Source: Sorghum bicolor (taxonomy: Eukaryota > Streptophyta > Magnoliopsida > Poales > Poaceae). From it: a DNA stretch of 64,000 bases. Positions 1 to 10,973 of the stretch are shown here, piece by piece. Within the stretch, counting starts at the first letter, position 1. Every line of letters starts with the position of its first letter. The stretch spans positions 53,816,629 to 53,880,628 of the forward strand of contig NC_012878.2 in NCBI RefSeq assembly GCF_000003195.3, written 5' to 3'. Under the pieces are notes generated by a model that worked only from the letters and a program-made list of their open reading frames with translations, was not told the DNA's origin and made no database searches. The position numbers and the translations under genes are program-made.

Positions 1-548
1 TTTTCAAGTTGGAATACTTGAATATCATCTTTTGGTCACTTTCATCACCATGACCATCACCTAGCTCTATCACTTGGTGTGTACCAACCTAGCTTTGTAT
101 TTCACTCATGACAAAGGCTAATACACTTAGGTTTCATCAATTATCCAAAACCAAACTTGGATTTTTACCTAGGATGGGCCTTGCTCTAGTGGACGTAGAG
201 GACCTTACAAACAATATTAGCACTAGCAATTGGTTGTTGTCCATTAGCAACACATTCTGCTTGTATAGTTTCCATCTTTTCCTGCGAAATTGAATTAGTA
301 AAACATTAGGTTACAGATAGTGTAAGAGGACTTCAATTGAAAACCCAAGAGATTTATTCATAACAAGTAATATATGGATCTTCCTCAACCTACTGCAGAT
401 AGAGATTACATAAGCTTTAGAAGATTTTAGTATATTTTCATAACACTGCAACCTTCTTTTATGGCAATGGTTTCAATTGATGTCAAGGAAAGTAAAAGAA
501 GGTATTTACGATTGCTGCTCTTGCAGTAACATCTTCATCGGACGGACT
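1..548. other. AT-rich intergenic sequence, no gene seen
   Basis: Open frames here are short (61 codons or fewer), AT-rich and match nothing recognised. No terminal inverted repeats or splice-supported exons were seen. Confidence 0.5.
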
Positions 549-941
549 ATTTTCTTCTTCACGTTCCGCTGAATTCCTATTCTTCTCCTTCTATTTACAT
601 TGCACATGAGTTTCGATTTATATTTATACAAAGGCAATAGTAACAATAAAACACAACCATTAATTATATTTTTTTTACAGTTGGACAACATAGGAGCGAG
701 ATCCTATAGCCTATACAGTACTTCACTTTTGCACGGTTTCGAGGCGGATAATTTTCTTCTTCACGTTTGTTGCATTCCTATTCTTCTCCTTCTATTTACA
801 TTGCACATGAGTTTTGGTTTATATTTATACAAAGGCAATAGTAACAATAAAACACAACCACCACTTATAATTTTTTAATGTTGGGCAACATAGGAGCGAG
901 ATCCTATAGCCTGTACAATACTTCACTTTTGCACGGTTTCG
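549..941. repeat. direct tandem repeat, two copies, 202-bp period
   Basis: Copy 1 (549-741) and copy 2 (751-941) share the same order of landmarks: a TC-rich run, a stretch around TTGCACATGAGTTT, an A-rich CAATAGTAACAATAAAACAC segment, and an end around CACTTTTGCACGGTTTCG. They differ by scattered substitutions and by a shorter T-run in copy 2. Two open frames of 61 and 92 codons fall inside but look like chance frames. The unit has no coding signature. Confidence 0.85.
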
Positions 942-1624
942 CCTGTTCTTCTCAGATGTTTCCTATATCTTCATTTGTGTTAGACTACAACACAAATAGA
1001 ACATAGCAAGACTAGATAGAAAATCGATAGGCTCACAGACCTTGTTCTTATCACTAGACCAAATCTTGACAAGTTCGCGCCACTATACATCGTCTATGCC
1101 CTTGAAGTATTTTTTTCTTCAACCTGTGGCATTGCTACCATACCATAGTCTTCACTACATCCTAGCAAGCTTTTTCTATCGGTGAGTCAGCAGATCAACC
1201 CATAGTCTTCTCTGCTCCCAACGCTCGCAATTGACACTACTCTCGCCCTACTCCTCAACAACGTCAATTTCTCCCCGGGTGTTAATGTCGCAACAAGGTG
1301 TGTCGTGCTGCGTCCGAGGGCTACTTGCAACATGCTGGCGGTGAATGAGTTTGGCGTGAGCAACCTAAGGGCGATGGCGTTCTCGTTGTTGGTGGCGACG
1401 TCGTTGTAGGCTAGTCTTAACATATCTCGTGAGAGAACGAGATGCAATGGTGGCCGGTTTCAATGTTGTTGTCAAGCTCAATCTGCTTGGCGGCGCCCCT
1501 TCTCGCAAGTGGCGGGTGTCCTTTTCCCTCTCCTATGCCTCCGCCACCGTTGGCCTTACACGACCGTGGTGTCATCGCGGGCGCCACATTTAACTATGCA
1601 GACAAATAAATAGGATTCCTACCT
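942..1624. other. intergenic, with a GC-rich patch at about 1190-1600
   Basis: The patch stands out from AT-rich flanks by base composition. It has open frames on both strands (86 codons on the minus strand, 1187-1447), as expected of a captured or decayed exon. I do not recognise the protein on either strand and found no convincing splice sites, so no gene is called. Confidence 0.4.
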
Positions 1625-2093
1625 AGGAGTTGTTTAGTTGGTGAAAATTTTTAGTTTTGTCTATTGTAGCACTTTCATTTATATTTGATAATTACTCCCT
1701 CCGTCCTAAAATAAGTGTCGTTTTCGTTTCCCGAGAAATAACTTTAACTAAATATATAGTAAAAAATATTAGTATTTATAATACATAATTAGTATCATTG
1801 GAAAGATCTTTAAGTCTAGTTTTTTAACAAATTTATTTAGAGATATAAATATTGCATATATTTTCTACAAATCGAGTCAAACTGGTGGCACAAAAACCTA
1901 AAACGACACTCTTTTTGGGACGGAGGGAGTATTGTCTAATCATGAGCTAACTAGGCTTAAAAAATTCGTGTCACAAATTACATACAAACTATATAATTAG
2001 TTATTTTTAATCTATATTTAATGTTCTATGTATGTGCCGATGTGAAGAATCTTGAAAACTTTTAAAAAAAATTGGGGGAACTAAACAGCCCCG
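1625..2093. mobile_element. Tourist-like MITE (AAACAAGGCC family), interrupted by a Stowaway
   Basis: The left end has the TTGTTTAGTTGG motif and the right end GGAACTAAACAGCCCC, a degraded inverted pair of the family seen about fifteen times in this window. The internal sequence (TAATCATGAGCTAACTAGGC and a later ATCTATATTTAATG) matches the other copies. It is split by the element at 1695-1929. Confidence 0.75.
1695..1929. mobile_element. Stowaway-type MITE nested in a Tourist-like MITE
   Basis: Termini CTCCCTCCGTCC and GGACGGAGGGAG are perfect inverted repeats. They are continued inward by similar sequence (TAAAATAAGTGTCG against CGACACTCTTTTTG) and flanked by TA on both sides, the Stowaway target duplication. 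The length of 235 bp is typical. Confidence 0.92.
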
Positions 2094-2676
2094 TAGCCTA
2101 ACTCTACGAGAAATAGAAACACACACAGCAAGTTGCACCTGCTAGGAATGCTGCAAATCGGCAAACCGCCCGCTAGATCTCGCTCAAAGGGTCCGCTCCT
2201 GTTGCATTTTGCATCCGACAGTTACGATTACGAGACTCGGCATCGGGCACGCCAGTAGGAGCGAGACCGCGGCCGGGGGTCGCGCCCCAGCCCCCGCCTG
2301 GTCACCTCGCGTAAACGAGAAAACGGGCGAAGGAAGAAGAGGCCCCCCGGGAGAGCGCAGCGAGCGGCGGGCGGCAGCCAGCCAGCGAGTCGAGCCGAGC
2401 AGCCGCCGCACGCGGCCACGCGCATCGGCACCAACCCAAAGTTACACGACACAGGGGCAGGGGCACCCTGCTCTTCCCCTGCCTCTGCCTCTGCCTCTGC
2501 CTCGCCCTCGCGTTCGCGTTCGCGTTCGCCTCGCCTAGTCTCCTTTCTTTTCCTCTCGCTCTCCGCCTCCATCAGCTCGAGCCGCTTCCTTCCACCCACC
2601 ACCTGACCTCCCTTCCTCCTCCTCCTCGTTCCCTCCCGGAAGGAACGCCGCGCGCAGAGCCGAGCCAGCGTCCGGA
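2094..2676 (+). promoter_or_regulatory. GC-rich 5' region of the RING1 gene
   Basis: Composition changes sharply from AT-rich to GC-rich at about 2160. A pyrimidine-rich low-complexity run lies at 2478-2590: CTGCCT repeats, then CGTTCG repeats, then CT-rich DNA. Such CT tracts are common in 5' UTRs of grass housekeeping genes. No clear TATA box was seen, so the transcription start is not placed. Confidence 0.5.
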
Positions 2677-5600
2677 ATGCCCGCGCAGAAGCGCCCGCTC
2701 CCGTCGTCCGTCTCGCCAGGCCCCGACGCCCACGTCGAGGAAGCTCCTGGCGCCGACGCGGACGGCTGCGGCGGGGGCGACCGGCGGTCGCCGAAGCTGA
2801 CGCTGAACGGAGTGGAGGAGCGGGACGGCGGGCCGCGGCAGGCCAAGGACCGGCGCCACGGTACGACTGGGCTTTCGACGACGCGCGGCCCGCCGACTCG
2901 GGTCATCGTCTCGCGATGCGCGTACGCATCGCGCGGTGCTGCCTCTGTATGGGTGTAGCTGAGAGCGTGCTTGTCTGATGGGCTTGGCAGATTCCGACGC
3001 TGACGACGAGGAGGAGGAAGGAGACCGCGAAGGCGGCGGCGGCGGGAGCGGGAGCGGGAGCGGGAGCGGAGGCGACGACGACTGCGACAGCCAGTCGTCG
3101 CAGAGCGACGGCGTGATGGACGAGTAAGTAAACCATGGGCCGCCCCCCTTCCCTCCCGTCTCCTCCGCTCTTCCCCGTCTCCTCCGCCGTCGCCTGCTCT
3201 GCCGCCCGTAGCGATTTGGCGGTGTCCTGTCGTCACGTCCCCGTGCGCCAGCTCCCGTTCGGCCGGGAGATGTCAGAGGCCGCCGGCGGGAGGTGTCCAG
3301 TCCACCCGCCAGCCCTGGCGGCGGCCGCTTTCGTCGTGGTGACGTCGGCTCGAGCGCTCCCTTCGCCCCCGAGGCGTGGGATCTTCGTAGTGTTGTGGAC
3401 CCGCGAGCCAGCTCGGGTTCGTCGTGGCGGACTGGCGGCGGTGGCGGCCCGCCACCCTGAGTTGTTCTTGTTTGGTCGAGCCGGCTGTGCTGGCGGTGTC
3501 CGCTTCGTTCCGCGCGGCGGCGGAATCGCTCCCATCACCGCCAGGGCCTGGGATCTTTCCGTAACATGCATGCTTTCGTCATGTCGCACGGTTCCGGGGG
3601 CGCCGTGCTCGTGACGGCAAATGCCGGCGGGCGCATCCGGGGTGGATCGTCACTTGCCCAAGCTGTTCTGCCGGAGCCGCCAGCCACAGGCCCACAGCTG
3701 AATCGGCGCTCTTGTTCATCGTGGTTCAGCTGCCCACTGGAACAGTTGGCTATTTTTCTTGCTCCTGAATCGTGTACGTCTACGGCGAACTCTTTCCTGT
3801 GTCCGGTTTGTCTCTGCTAGCCTGACCTCCAGGATCGCAATGGTCTTGGCGTCTCTTGGCATGCGTAGGCGACCCTGTGAGCCTCCTTGTGCACCCGTAT
3901 TCTTTGTATCGAATGGGGCTACTGTTCTCTTAACATTAACATCTGGTTCTGGAGTGACATTCGAGGTCCTTCATCCATGTAATATCTTCTTGGGGGTGGG
4001 GGTGCAGCGTGCAGGGTATCTGTTCTTCGTGTTTCCAGTTGTTCGTGGCAAGAGTTTGATTATTTCAGTCATGAAGTGTGCTGTCAAGCTCCGAGTATCT
4101 GGTATCTTGTTCTACTGTTGCTATCCTGATTCCTGATCACCCATGACTGCGATAGTGCTTACCCTGTTTAGTACCTAACTCAGTTTAGTGCAGAAACTTT
4201 TCTTGCTCTCCTGATATATAGCATATGACCTCTCCATCAGCTCTTTTGATGTCTTCCCTTGGTGCCAAATTTTATAATGTTAACTGTACCTGATTTCTTA
4301 CATCTTTACTTATTATTTTTCGCATTGTATGGTTTATACCCTGCATTCCTGTGTCCTGCATTTGGTACTTGATTACTTGTTAGAAGGTGCAAATCAGCTC
4401 CTCAATTGCTGTGAGATCAGTACAGTTTAGTCACTAACGAATATCTTTTGTTATATATTATTCAGTCTGGATAATTTTGTAGCATATTTCTGGTAGACAT
4501 CCTATTATTGTGGGTGGCTTCTGGATACTATAGGTTCATTGAGTCACCAATACATACTAGAATGCGTTTTCTTCTCTTCTGCTTGTGAATTTGAGTTGGA
4601 AAGCTTAAGAGTCCTCTCTGGAGTTCAATTACTACTTAAGTGTTAATAGTATCAGTTTCCTGCACACACACACACAAAAAAAAAAACAGAGGAAGGGCTA
4701 ATAATTTCAAGCTCTTACCTTCCTGTTCTGTCCTCCTCTTATGCCATTGTGAACATCACCTTCTTCATGTCCTAGCTGTGTAATGATCTTGCGGTGGACT
4801 TTGTGTTCCATAGATTGTGGATACATGATTGATGTAAAAATGGATATTAAGAGATTTGTCCTCGCTACGGTCAAAATTTGTACTGGTACCTTAATGTTTT
4901 TTTAATACAGGTTTACACTTGTGAAGTTAGTGGATGTTCGGAAGGAAGTGCAGTGCCCTATATGCCTAGGTAACCACATGCTCTGTCAACTTGCTTTTCA
5001 TTTTCAGAGTTCCTCTTTACTTTGGACGGGTTCTCTTCTGAATTCTGATAACTTCACTTTCAATTGTAGTTAGATGTTACTGTTATCTAGATGTCAGGTT
5101 ATTATTAGTATTTGCTACAAGATATTAACTAGCAAATTCCATAGAATACATGTGTGAAAGTACATGAGTTGTCGTTATCTTCCAAAAAAAGGAGATGTAC
5201 GTGGATTATGCTTTTTTTTCCTTTTAACTTTCAGAAAAGCCTGAAAGTCAAGCTCATCACATTTGTAATCTTTTTCTTTATGTGCTCTTAGGCCTAGCTG
5301 GTTTACATTAGAAGCTAGGTTCTGTAAGCTTTTCATTTGTGAAATTGTAAGTAGCATTATGTGCAAAATGTGGGTGCCTGACCATCTGTCCCTGTTATTA
5401 TGATCCTATTTTGCAGGAATTATTCGGAAGACAAGGACAGTCATGGAGTGTTTGCACCGGTTTTGTAGGGACTGCATAGATAAATCAATGCGGCTTGGGT
5501 ATGGTGCCATATGTTATTTGTCTAATATGCCTTGTGCCAGTGCCATTTCTTAAAAAATGGAGTCCTAACCTGGTTACAGTGTCAAACCTTGAAAATACAC

Positions 5601-7268
5601 TTTCATTCCATTATTATTTAAGTTCCGCTATCTGTTTTCAGAAATAATGAATGCCCAGCATGCCGCACTCATTGTGCAAGTAGACGTTCCTTGAGGGATG
5701 ATCCTAACTACGATGCTTTAATTCTAGCTTTATATCCAGACATTGATAAGTATGAGGAAGAGGTGATGTATAAGTTCTTCAGAAATCATGCTTTGCATTC
5801 TTTCTTTGGTTAGTTTTCATCTTAGGTCTGCTGCAGTGCCTCTAATTTGCTTGATACTACAGGAACTTGCATTCAGTGAAGAGGAAAGGACCCGTAACAA
5901 AAGGGTAGGTCTATCTGTCTGTAAATCAGCAATTTGTTTGAGGCTGGAGGACATGATTTCCCTTTTCTATTTTGTATTTTTGCTTTTATTTGTATTGACA
6001 TTGGTTTCGTTCTCATGTAAGATTCAAGAATCCATTGCTGAGACATTTCGGAGACAAACTGAAGCACTTGTGAAGAAGCGCTCCACTGTAAAAGGAACAG
6101 ATGCAGCTTCTACAAGGAAGACTCGACGGAATATGCGACCAAGGAGGAGAGGGCGAATTAGTTCTCCTGATATTGCCCCAACTGATTTTGATGATGAGGA
6201 TAGAGAAGAAAATGGTGATGTTGGAAGCAAGGACTCATCTTCTGTTGATGATCACTCCCCAGATGTAAGGCCAAAAAGAGCTCGGAGGTGGCCCATGCCA
6301 CGTCGTTCCCCTGCTAAGACCATTGGCAATACCGACAATAGCATTGAGGATAATGATGACTCAGGAGGTGCTAGAGACTTTGTGACTGCTTCTCCACTGC
6401 GTGGAGAGATGCTTGCATGGGGGAAAAATGGCACTCGCAGCCAAACCCGACATGGCAACACCAGTGGCTCCAGTGGAAGGATGGGCAAGGGTGGCCGTGT
6501 TGCCAAGTTAGTGGATCAACTCCGTAATGCTGATGACTTTGATAGTAAGGTAAAAGGAAAGTACATTACATGCACCGGTTTCTAATTTGCTGTTGTGGTT
6601 TCTTAATTATACTTCAGAATGTTCATAATACTAACGTGCTGATGAATACGTTTGTTAGAAAGGCTAGCTGAGGTAGCAGAGCTTGTACAGAAGTCCATGA
6701 ATCATCAATTTGGTTTCCTAATATTTTCTTTTTTTGTTGCAGTTGAACCTGTATCTTGTCCTGCTTCCACTTGATGGGCAAAGTGTGCCTAAACTGGAAA
6801 AGCCCTACCTCAGTTGCCTGCCAACACTATCTGTTCAGCATCTCTGCCAGGTTGGTTCCATAAACTTGTTGTTGGCCTTGAGGAATTTAGTTTATCAGAT
6901 GAATAAACAAAGGCTGTGCTCCTGCATCTTTCCAGTTTGTTGCTCTTCAGTTGTCTCGGCAACCCAAAGAAGTCGAGATATATATCAGGAAAAACATGGA
7001 TGCATGCTTGTCAGCCAATGACAGTAGTAAACACGAGACAAAGCCAGATCAGTCTAATGGTTTAGAGAGATTGTGGGAAGAGAAGTCTCTTTTGGATCTC
7101 TACCCTTCCCTCGCCACCCGTCAAGGAGATCTGGTATTCTCAATCTCCAAATGACTGCCCAACCATTCCTATTTATTTCATCGTTTCTTCTTTTCTAAAT
7201 CTTCTGCATTGTTTTCCTATCTACCCCAGGAATTGTTGTATTCTCTGAAAGCACAAGGACAGGGGTAG
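2677..7268 (+). CDS. RING1: Polycomb RING1-type E3 ubiquitin ligase (PRC1 core)
   Basis: Ten exons join in frame to 497 codons plus stop: 2677-2860, 2991-3123, 4911-4969, 5417-5498, 5642-5762, 5863-5904, 6022-6549, 6743-6850, 6936-7133 and 7230-7268. All have GT-AG borders. Residues about 62-105 are acidic and Gly/Ser-rich. A C3HC4 RING finger spans about 121-160 (CPIC, then [11 protein letters not shown], then CPAC), preceded by [12 protein letters not shown]. Residues about 208-383 are a basic and acidic linker. The C-terminus (about 384-497; [11 protein letters not shown] ... [14 protein letters not shown]) is a RAWUL ubiquitin-like fold. This order is that of plant RING1a/b, which monoubiquitinate histone H2A with BMI1-type partners to silence developmental genes. 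The start was chosen as the first in-frame ATG of the GC-rich exon. Exon borders are inferred by eye, but frame continuity across all ten is strong support. Confidence 0.93.
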
Positions 7269-7803
7269 ATCAAATATGTGGAACCAGTTTTTCCTTCACT
7301 ACCAACTCGATCAGTCGGATCAACACCGCGGTCTGCAAGGATCTTCAACCGGTGGAAGCTTGTACATAAGGCATTCGATATATAAAAAGGTCTGAAAGTA
7401 GCTTACTTTTACTTGTTTTAAATTTGCTCTGATATCTTGTGAGGTATACGGTATAACAAGTTCGTTAGTAAAAATGTATGGAGTTGAGCAGCGGCAAACC
7501 AGCAATCTGAAACAGGCTGAGCAAAGCTATGTCTAGTTCTGTAGTCAGTATTAATTGTGTACCATTTGAACTGATGCAAGTAACTGAACAACTCATCTGT
7601 CCCAAGACCAAGATGATCTGTGGCTTGCTGTCGTCACCTTGTGTGCTGCGTTCGCGTAATCCATGTTGTCACGGCACGTGTCCGCGGATTAGAATATCTG
7701 ATGAATCAGTTGTTACGACAGTAATGATAAGCTACTCGTAATAATATCTGCAGAGCTTCTGTAGGGACAGCAATGGAATTATTATTTTTTGTAGTACAAT
7801 AAA
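7269..7803 (+). other. 3' UTR region of RING1 with polyadenylation signal
   Basis: After the stop there is no further domain sequence. A canonical AATAAA at 7798-7803, in a T-rich context, is a good candidate poly(A) signal. A 70-codon open frame at 7529-7741 has no recognisable content and is taken as chance. Confidence 0.5.
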
Positions 7804-7926
7804 GTTCACCGGTCGTTGCTGACCTGTGCGAAGCTGACAGGTCACGTTGCTCGCGCAGTCCACTAGCTTTTCCTCCGGTGTTACTGGCTTGCAGCGCGCA
7901 TTTTCGTATCGGAATAAGCAGGCTAG

Positions 7927-8074
7927 GGTCTTGTTTAGTTTTTTTTTTAAATAGACATGGTAGCGATTTTTTATTTTTATCTATATTTAATGCTCATGCT
8001 TATACATGCGTCTCAAAAAATTGATGTGACCAGGAATTCAAAAAATTTTGCATTTTTTTTAAGTAAACAAGGCC
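7927..8074. mobile_element. internally deleted Tourist-like MITE
   Basis: The left end GGTCTTGTTTAGTT and right end AAGTAAACAAGGCC are degraded inverted termini of the AAACAAGGCC family. The centre retains the TCTATATTTAATG and ATTGATGTGACC landmarks, but the part that usually carries the AACTAGGCTCAAAAGATTC block is missing. This leaves 148 bp instead of about 240. Confidence 0.75.
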
Positions 8075-8236
8075 GCTAGGACGCCCGAGTTCAAACTGTC
8101 CGGTGGGGCCAGTACGGCACAGGCCACGACGGCTCGAGACAGCCAACTTCTAGCTCGATCAGTGGCTGGAGTCTGGTTTGTGAGAGCTAAAGGTCAACGT
8201 GGCAGAATGATTCGATGTACTGCTCATAACGAAATA

Positions 8237-8489
8237 CTCCTTCCAAATTGGAAATCGTTTTAATTGTTTTATGTCAAATGTGTTCAATTTTAGTTAAATT
8301 TAAATATAAATATATTAAAGTCTGTAATGTCAAATAAAATATACTGTATCAAAATATATTTCATGCTTTATCTAATATAAATCTTTTTTATGCTATAGAT
8401 GTCTGTATACCTTTATATAAACTTAGTTAAAGCTAGAGAAGTTTGACTAAAGACAAACTCAAACGCCTTGCAATTTAGATTGAATGGAG
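8237..8489. mobile_element. Stowaway-like MITE
   Basis: CTCCTTCCAAATTG at the left pairs with CAATTTAGATTGAATGGAG at the right, flanked by TA. The interior is AT-rich without coding capacity, as usual for this group. Confidence 0.7.
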
Positions 8490-9581
8490 TAGTACTTCAT
8501 AAATTTTCCTTAAGTTCTAAAAAGATATAGAGGATCAAACTCTGGATCAATGAGTAGCACAAAGTAGACTTTTGGAATATGACTAAGGTACTAACACAAA
8601 ACTAACATAAAAGTTCTCAAATTTATCTAATAAGGTATTAAATAATTTGTAAGAGAATTTTGATAGTGGTTTTGGCCTCGGCAAAAAATATACAGCCACG
8701 GGAGGAATAAAAAACAAAGAGGAGGGAAGGAAACAACAACAGCTTTAAACTAAAGAAATGGTTCACAATATCTATACAAAGTTTGTAACTATGAATACAA
8801 TGCGATTGCATAGAGCGATGACAATTACAGTCAAGAAAGAAACCAACCTAAAGTATTTGACAAAAAATATTCTAAATAAATATCCAAATGTACAATAAAA
8901 ATAATGTAGCTATCTGCACTATTTGCACAGACCATTTTGTAAGTTCTCTAGAATGGCATGTTTTCTTGAGATAGAGGTGATCTATAGTAAACACTCAAGA
9001 CTTTTACTTGAACAAATGGTTCTTCTTTGGAAATAAACAAGGTCAATTTGTACCCTCACAAAAAGGCGTATTTTTAGGTTATCATAACAACTTTGAGTTC
9101 AGTTTGGCTCCTACTTCATAGAAGGCCGGAAAACCATTATGTCAGTGCATCAAACAAATCTCAACTATAATCATTTTATTTTACATTTTTTATTTTTTAA
9201 ATATCTTGATGCATGTTAAAATCTCAAAGTTTAGGAACTACGATAAACTATTCTTAATTGATATTTTTCAAAATAATTCACTAAAAATATTTTTAGTTCT
9301 AACAGCCAGCCTGTATGAGTATGACGCGACCAAATCATGCATGCCACATTGTAGATCCAACATGATCATTCTTGTCGCACTATTTCTTTTGGCGTGGCAA
9401 AGTAGTTTTGTCATTCTACTCCGCTGCATGACAACGAGGATACCTAGCCAAAACTCGTTTCAACGACCTTTTCTATCCATAACAAATAATTTATTAGAAT
9501 TTGATTTCACTAAACAAAACACATATGTTTTATGTGGTGTAAACAACCCATTTTTAGTCACCTGCGATTTGAAATGTATAA
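8490..9581. other. AT-rich intergenic DNA, no gene seen
   Basis: The only long frame (128 codons, 9206-9592) is rich in Phe, Asn and Ile, lacks any recognisable motif and overlaps repeat sequence. It is treated as non-coding. Confidence 0.45.
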
Positions 9582-9876
9582 TTTCAAAGTAGGTCATTTG
9601 CTATTGTTTTGTTAAAATTTCTAAGTGGGAGAAATAATTTCACTTGTTCACTTTCTTCGCTCTCGTTTAATTAGTCAATGAGCCCTCCAAACCTTACTAC
9701 AACATGATATGTGATGTAGCTATTCCATTTTAACTGTAATCACACTACATCTTTGTAAAACTTTTAGCATGATTAAGTCGTTCTTTATTTAATTTACTGG
9801 TTTAAAAAGTAAAAAATTTTAACCCTTAGAAACTAAAATGAACCATTGTCATAATAACATATGACCTACTTTGAAA
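9582..9876. mobile_element. unclassified inverted-repeat element, about 295 bp
   Basis: A perfect 16-bp inverted repeat, TTTCAAAGTAGGTCAT at 9582-9597 and ATGACCTACTTTGAAA at 9861-9876, bounds an AT-rich interior. Size and structure fit a MITE, but I could not define a target duplication, so the superfamily is left open. Confidence 0.6.
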
Positions 9877-9923
9877 TTAGATATTTTAAAATATATGGCA
9901 TTTAGCTTGTACATGCCACTAAA

Positions 9924-10409
9924 GGCCCGTTTGATATGGATTTGGACGGCTCTGGCTCCAGCCTACAAAAACACTGTAGTGCATTGTGTAAACACTATTG
10001 CATGTCTCACTGATACAATGGAGCAGCAGGAGCCAAAAATTTTAGCTTTGCCGACTCCCACTTATTGTTTAGTTACAAAATTTTTGGCAAAATAGGCACT
10101 GTAGCAATTTCGTTTGTATTTGACAAATATTTTCTAATCATGGACTAACTAGGCTCAAAAGATTCGTCTCGCAAATTACAGGCAAACTGTGTAATTAGTT
10201 ATTTATTTTATCTATATTTAATGTTCCATACATGTGCCGCAAGATTTGATGTGACGGAGAATCTGAAAAATTTTGCAAAATTTTTTGGAACTAAACAAGG
10301 CCTTAGCGTGTGAGAGGGAGAGGAAAGAGAGAATTTTAGCTCCAATGAACAGTGTGCTGCAATATTTTCAGGCCAAGCCAGAGCCGCTCGGATCCATACC
10401 AAACGGGCT
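9924..10409. mobile_element. MITE with long (about 40-bp) TIRs, GGCCCGTTTG family
   Basis: The left end GGCCCGTTTGATATGGAT... with GGCTCTGGCT is mirrored at the right by AGCCAGAGCC ... ATCCATACCAAACGGGCT, giving imperfect terminal repeats of about 40 bp. CTAAA occurs directly outside both ends. The centre is interrupted by a second MITE (10062-10302). Confidence 0.8.
10062..10302. mobile_element. Tourist-like MITE nested in the preceding element
   Basis: It ends in GGAACTAAACAAGGCC and has the full family interior (TAACTAGGCTCAAAAGATTC, then ATCTATATTTAATGTTCC, then TTGATGTGACGGAG). The left end (TTGTTTAGTTAC) is slightly degraded. Confidence 0.8.
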
Positions 10410-10561
10410 CTAAAATGAACAGTGTATTGTACACACGTCAAGTTTTGTATAATTTCGATTTCGAGTAAGGAAATTGTTTCTTCTAACACTTGTAACGCTG
10501 TAACCAACAATAGCAAATGGTGAACATATACGTTGAATTATGTGAGATCAAATCGAAATAA

Positions 10562-10804
10562 GGCCTTGTTTAGTTCCTAGAAAATTTTGCAAAATTTTTC
10601 ACATTTTCCGTCACATCGAATCTTTAAACACATGCATGAAGTATTAAATATAAACGAAAATAAAAACTAATTACACAGTTTTGTCGGAATTGACAAGATG
10701 AATCTTTTGAGCCTAGTTAGTCCATAAATGGACAATATTTGTTAAATACAAACAAAATTGCTACGGTGTCCATTTCCCAAAATTTTTCGGAACTAAACAA
10801 GGCC
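10562..10804. mobile_element. Tourist-like MITE, full length
   Basis: The ends GGCCTTGTTTAGTTCC and GGAACTAAACAAGGCC are inverted repeats. TAA flanks both ends, which is the 3-bp target duplication of PIF/Harbinger-type (Tourist) elements. It lies 170 bp upstream of the PrmA start codon, so it may sit in that gene's promoter. Confidence 0.88.
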
Positions 10805-10973
10805 TAAGATACAAAAGATAACTGAAAAACTGAGCTTTGGCTACGAGTCTTCCCTTTTCACGCCAAAAAAAGGGAGGGATGAAAATTTTAGGTCGTTTTG
10901 GCCACGGAGCATTCAGGCCTGTCCAGGGCGCGAGTGCGCCGCCGCCCTAGGACCCCCGCCCGCCGCCGCTGAG

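Noticed and set aside
5788..6585. 265-codon open frame as a separate gene
   Set aside because: It reads through introns 5 and 6 of RING1; only the parts in exons 6 and 7 match the family.
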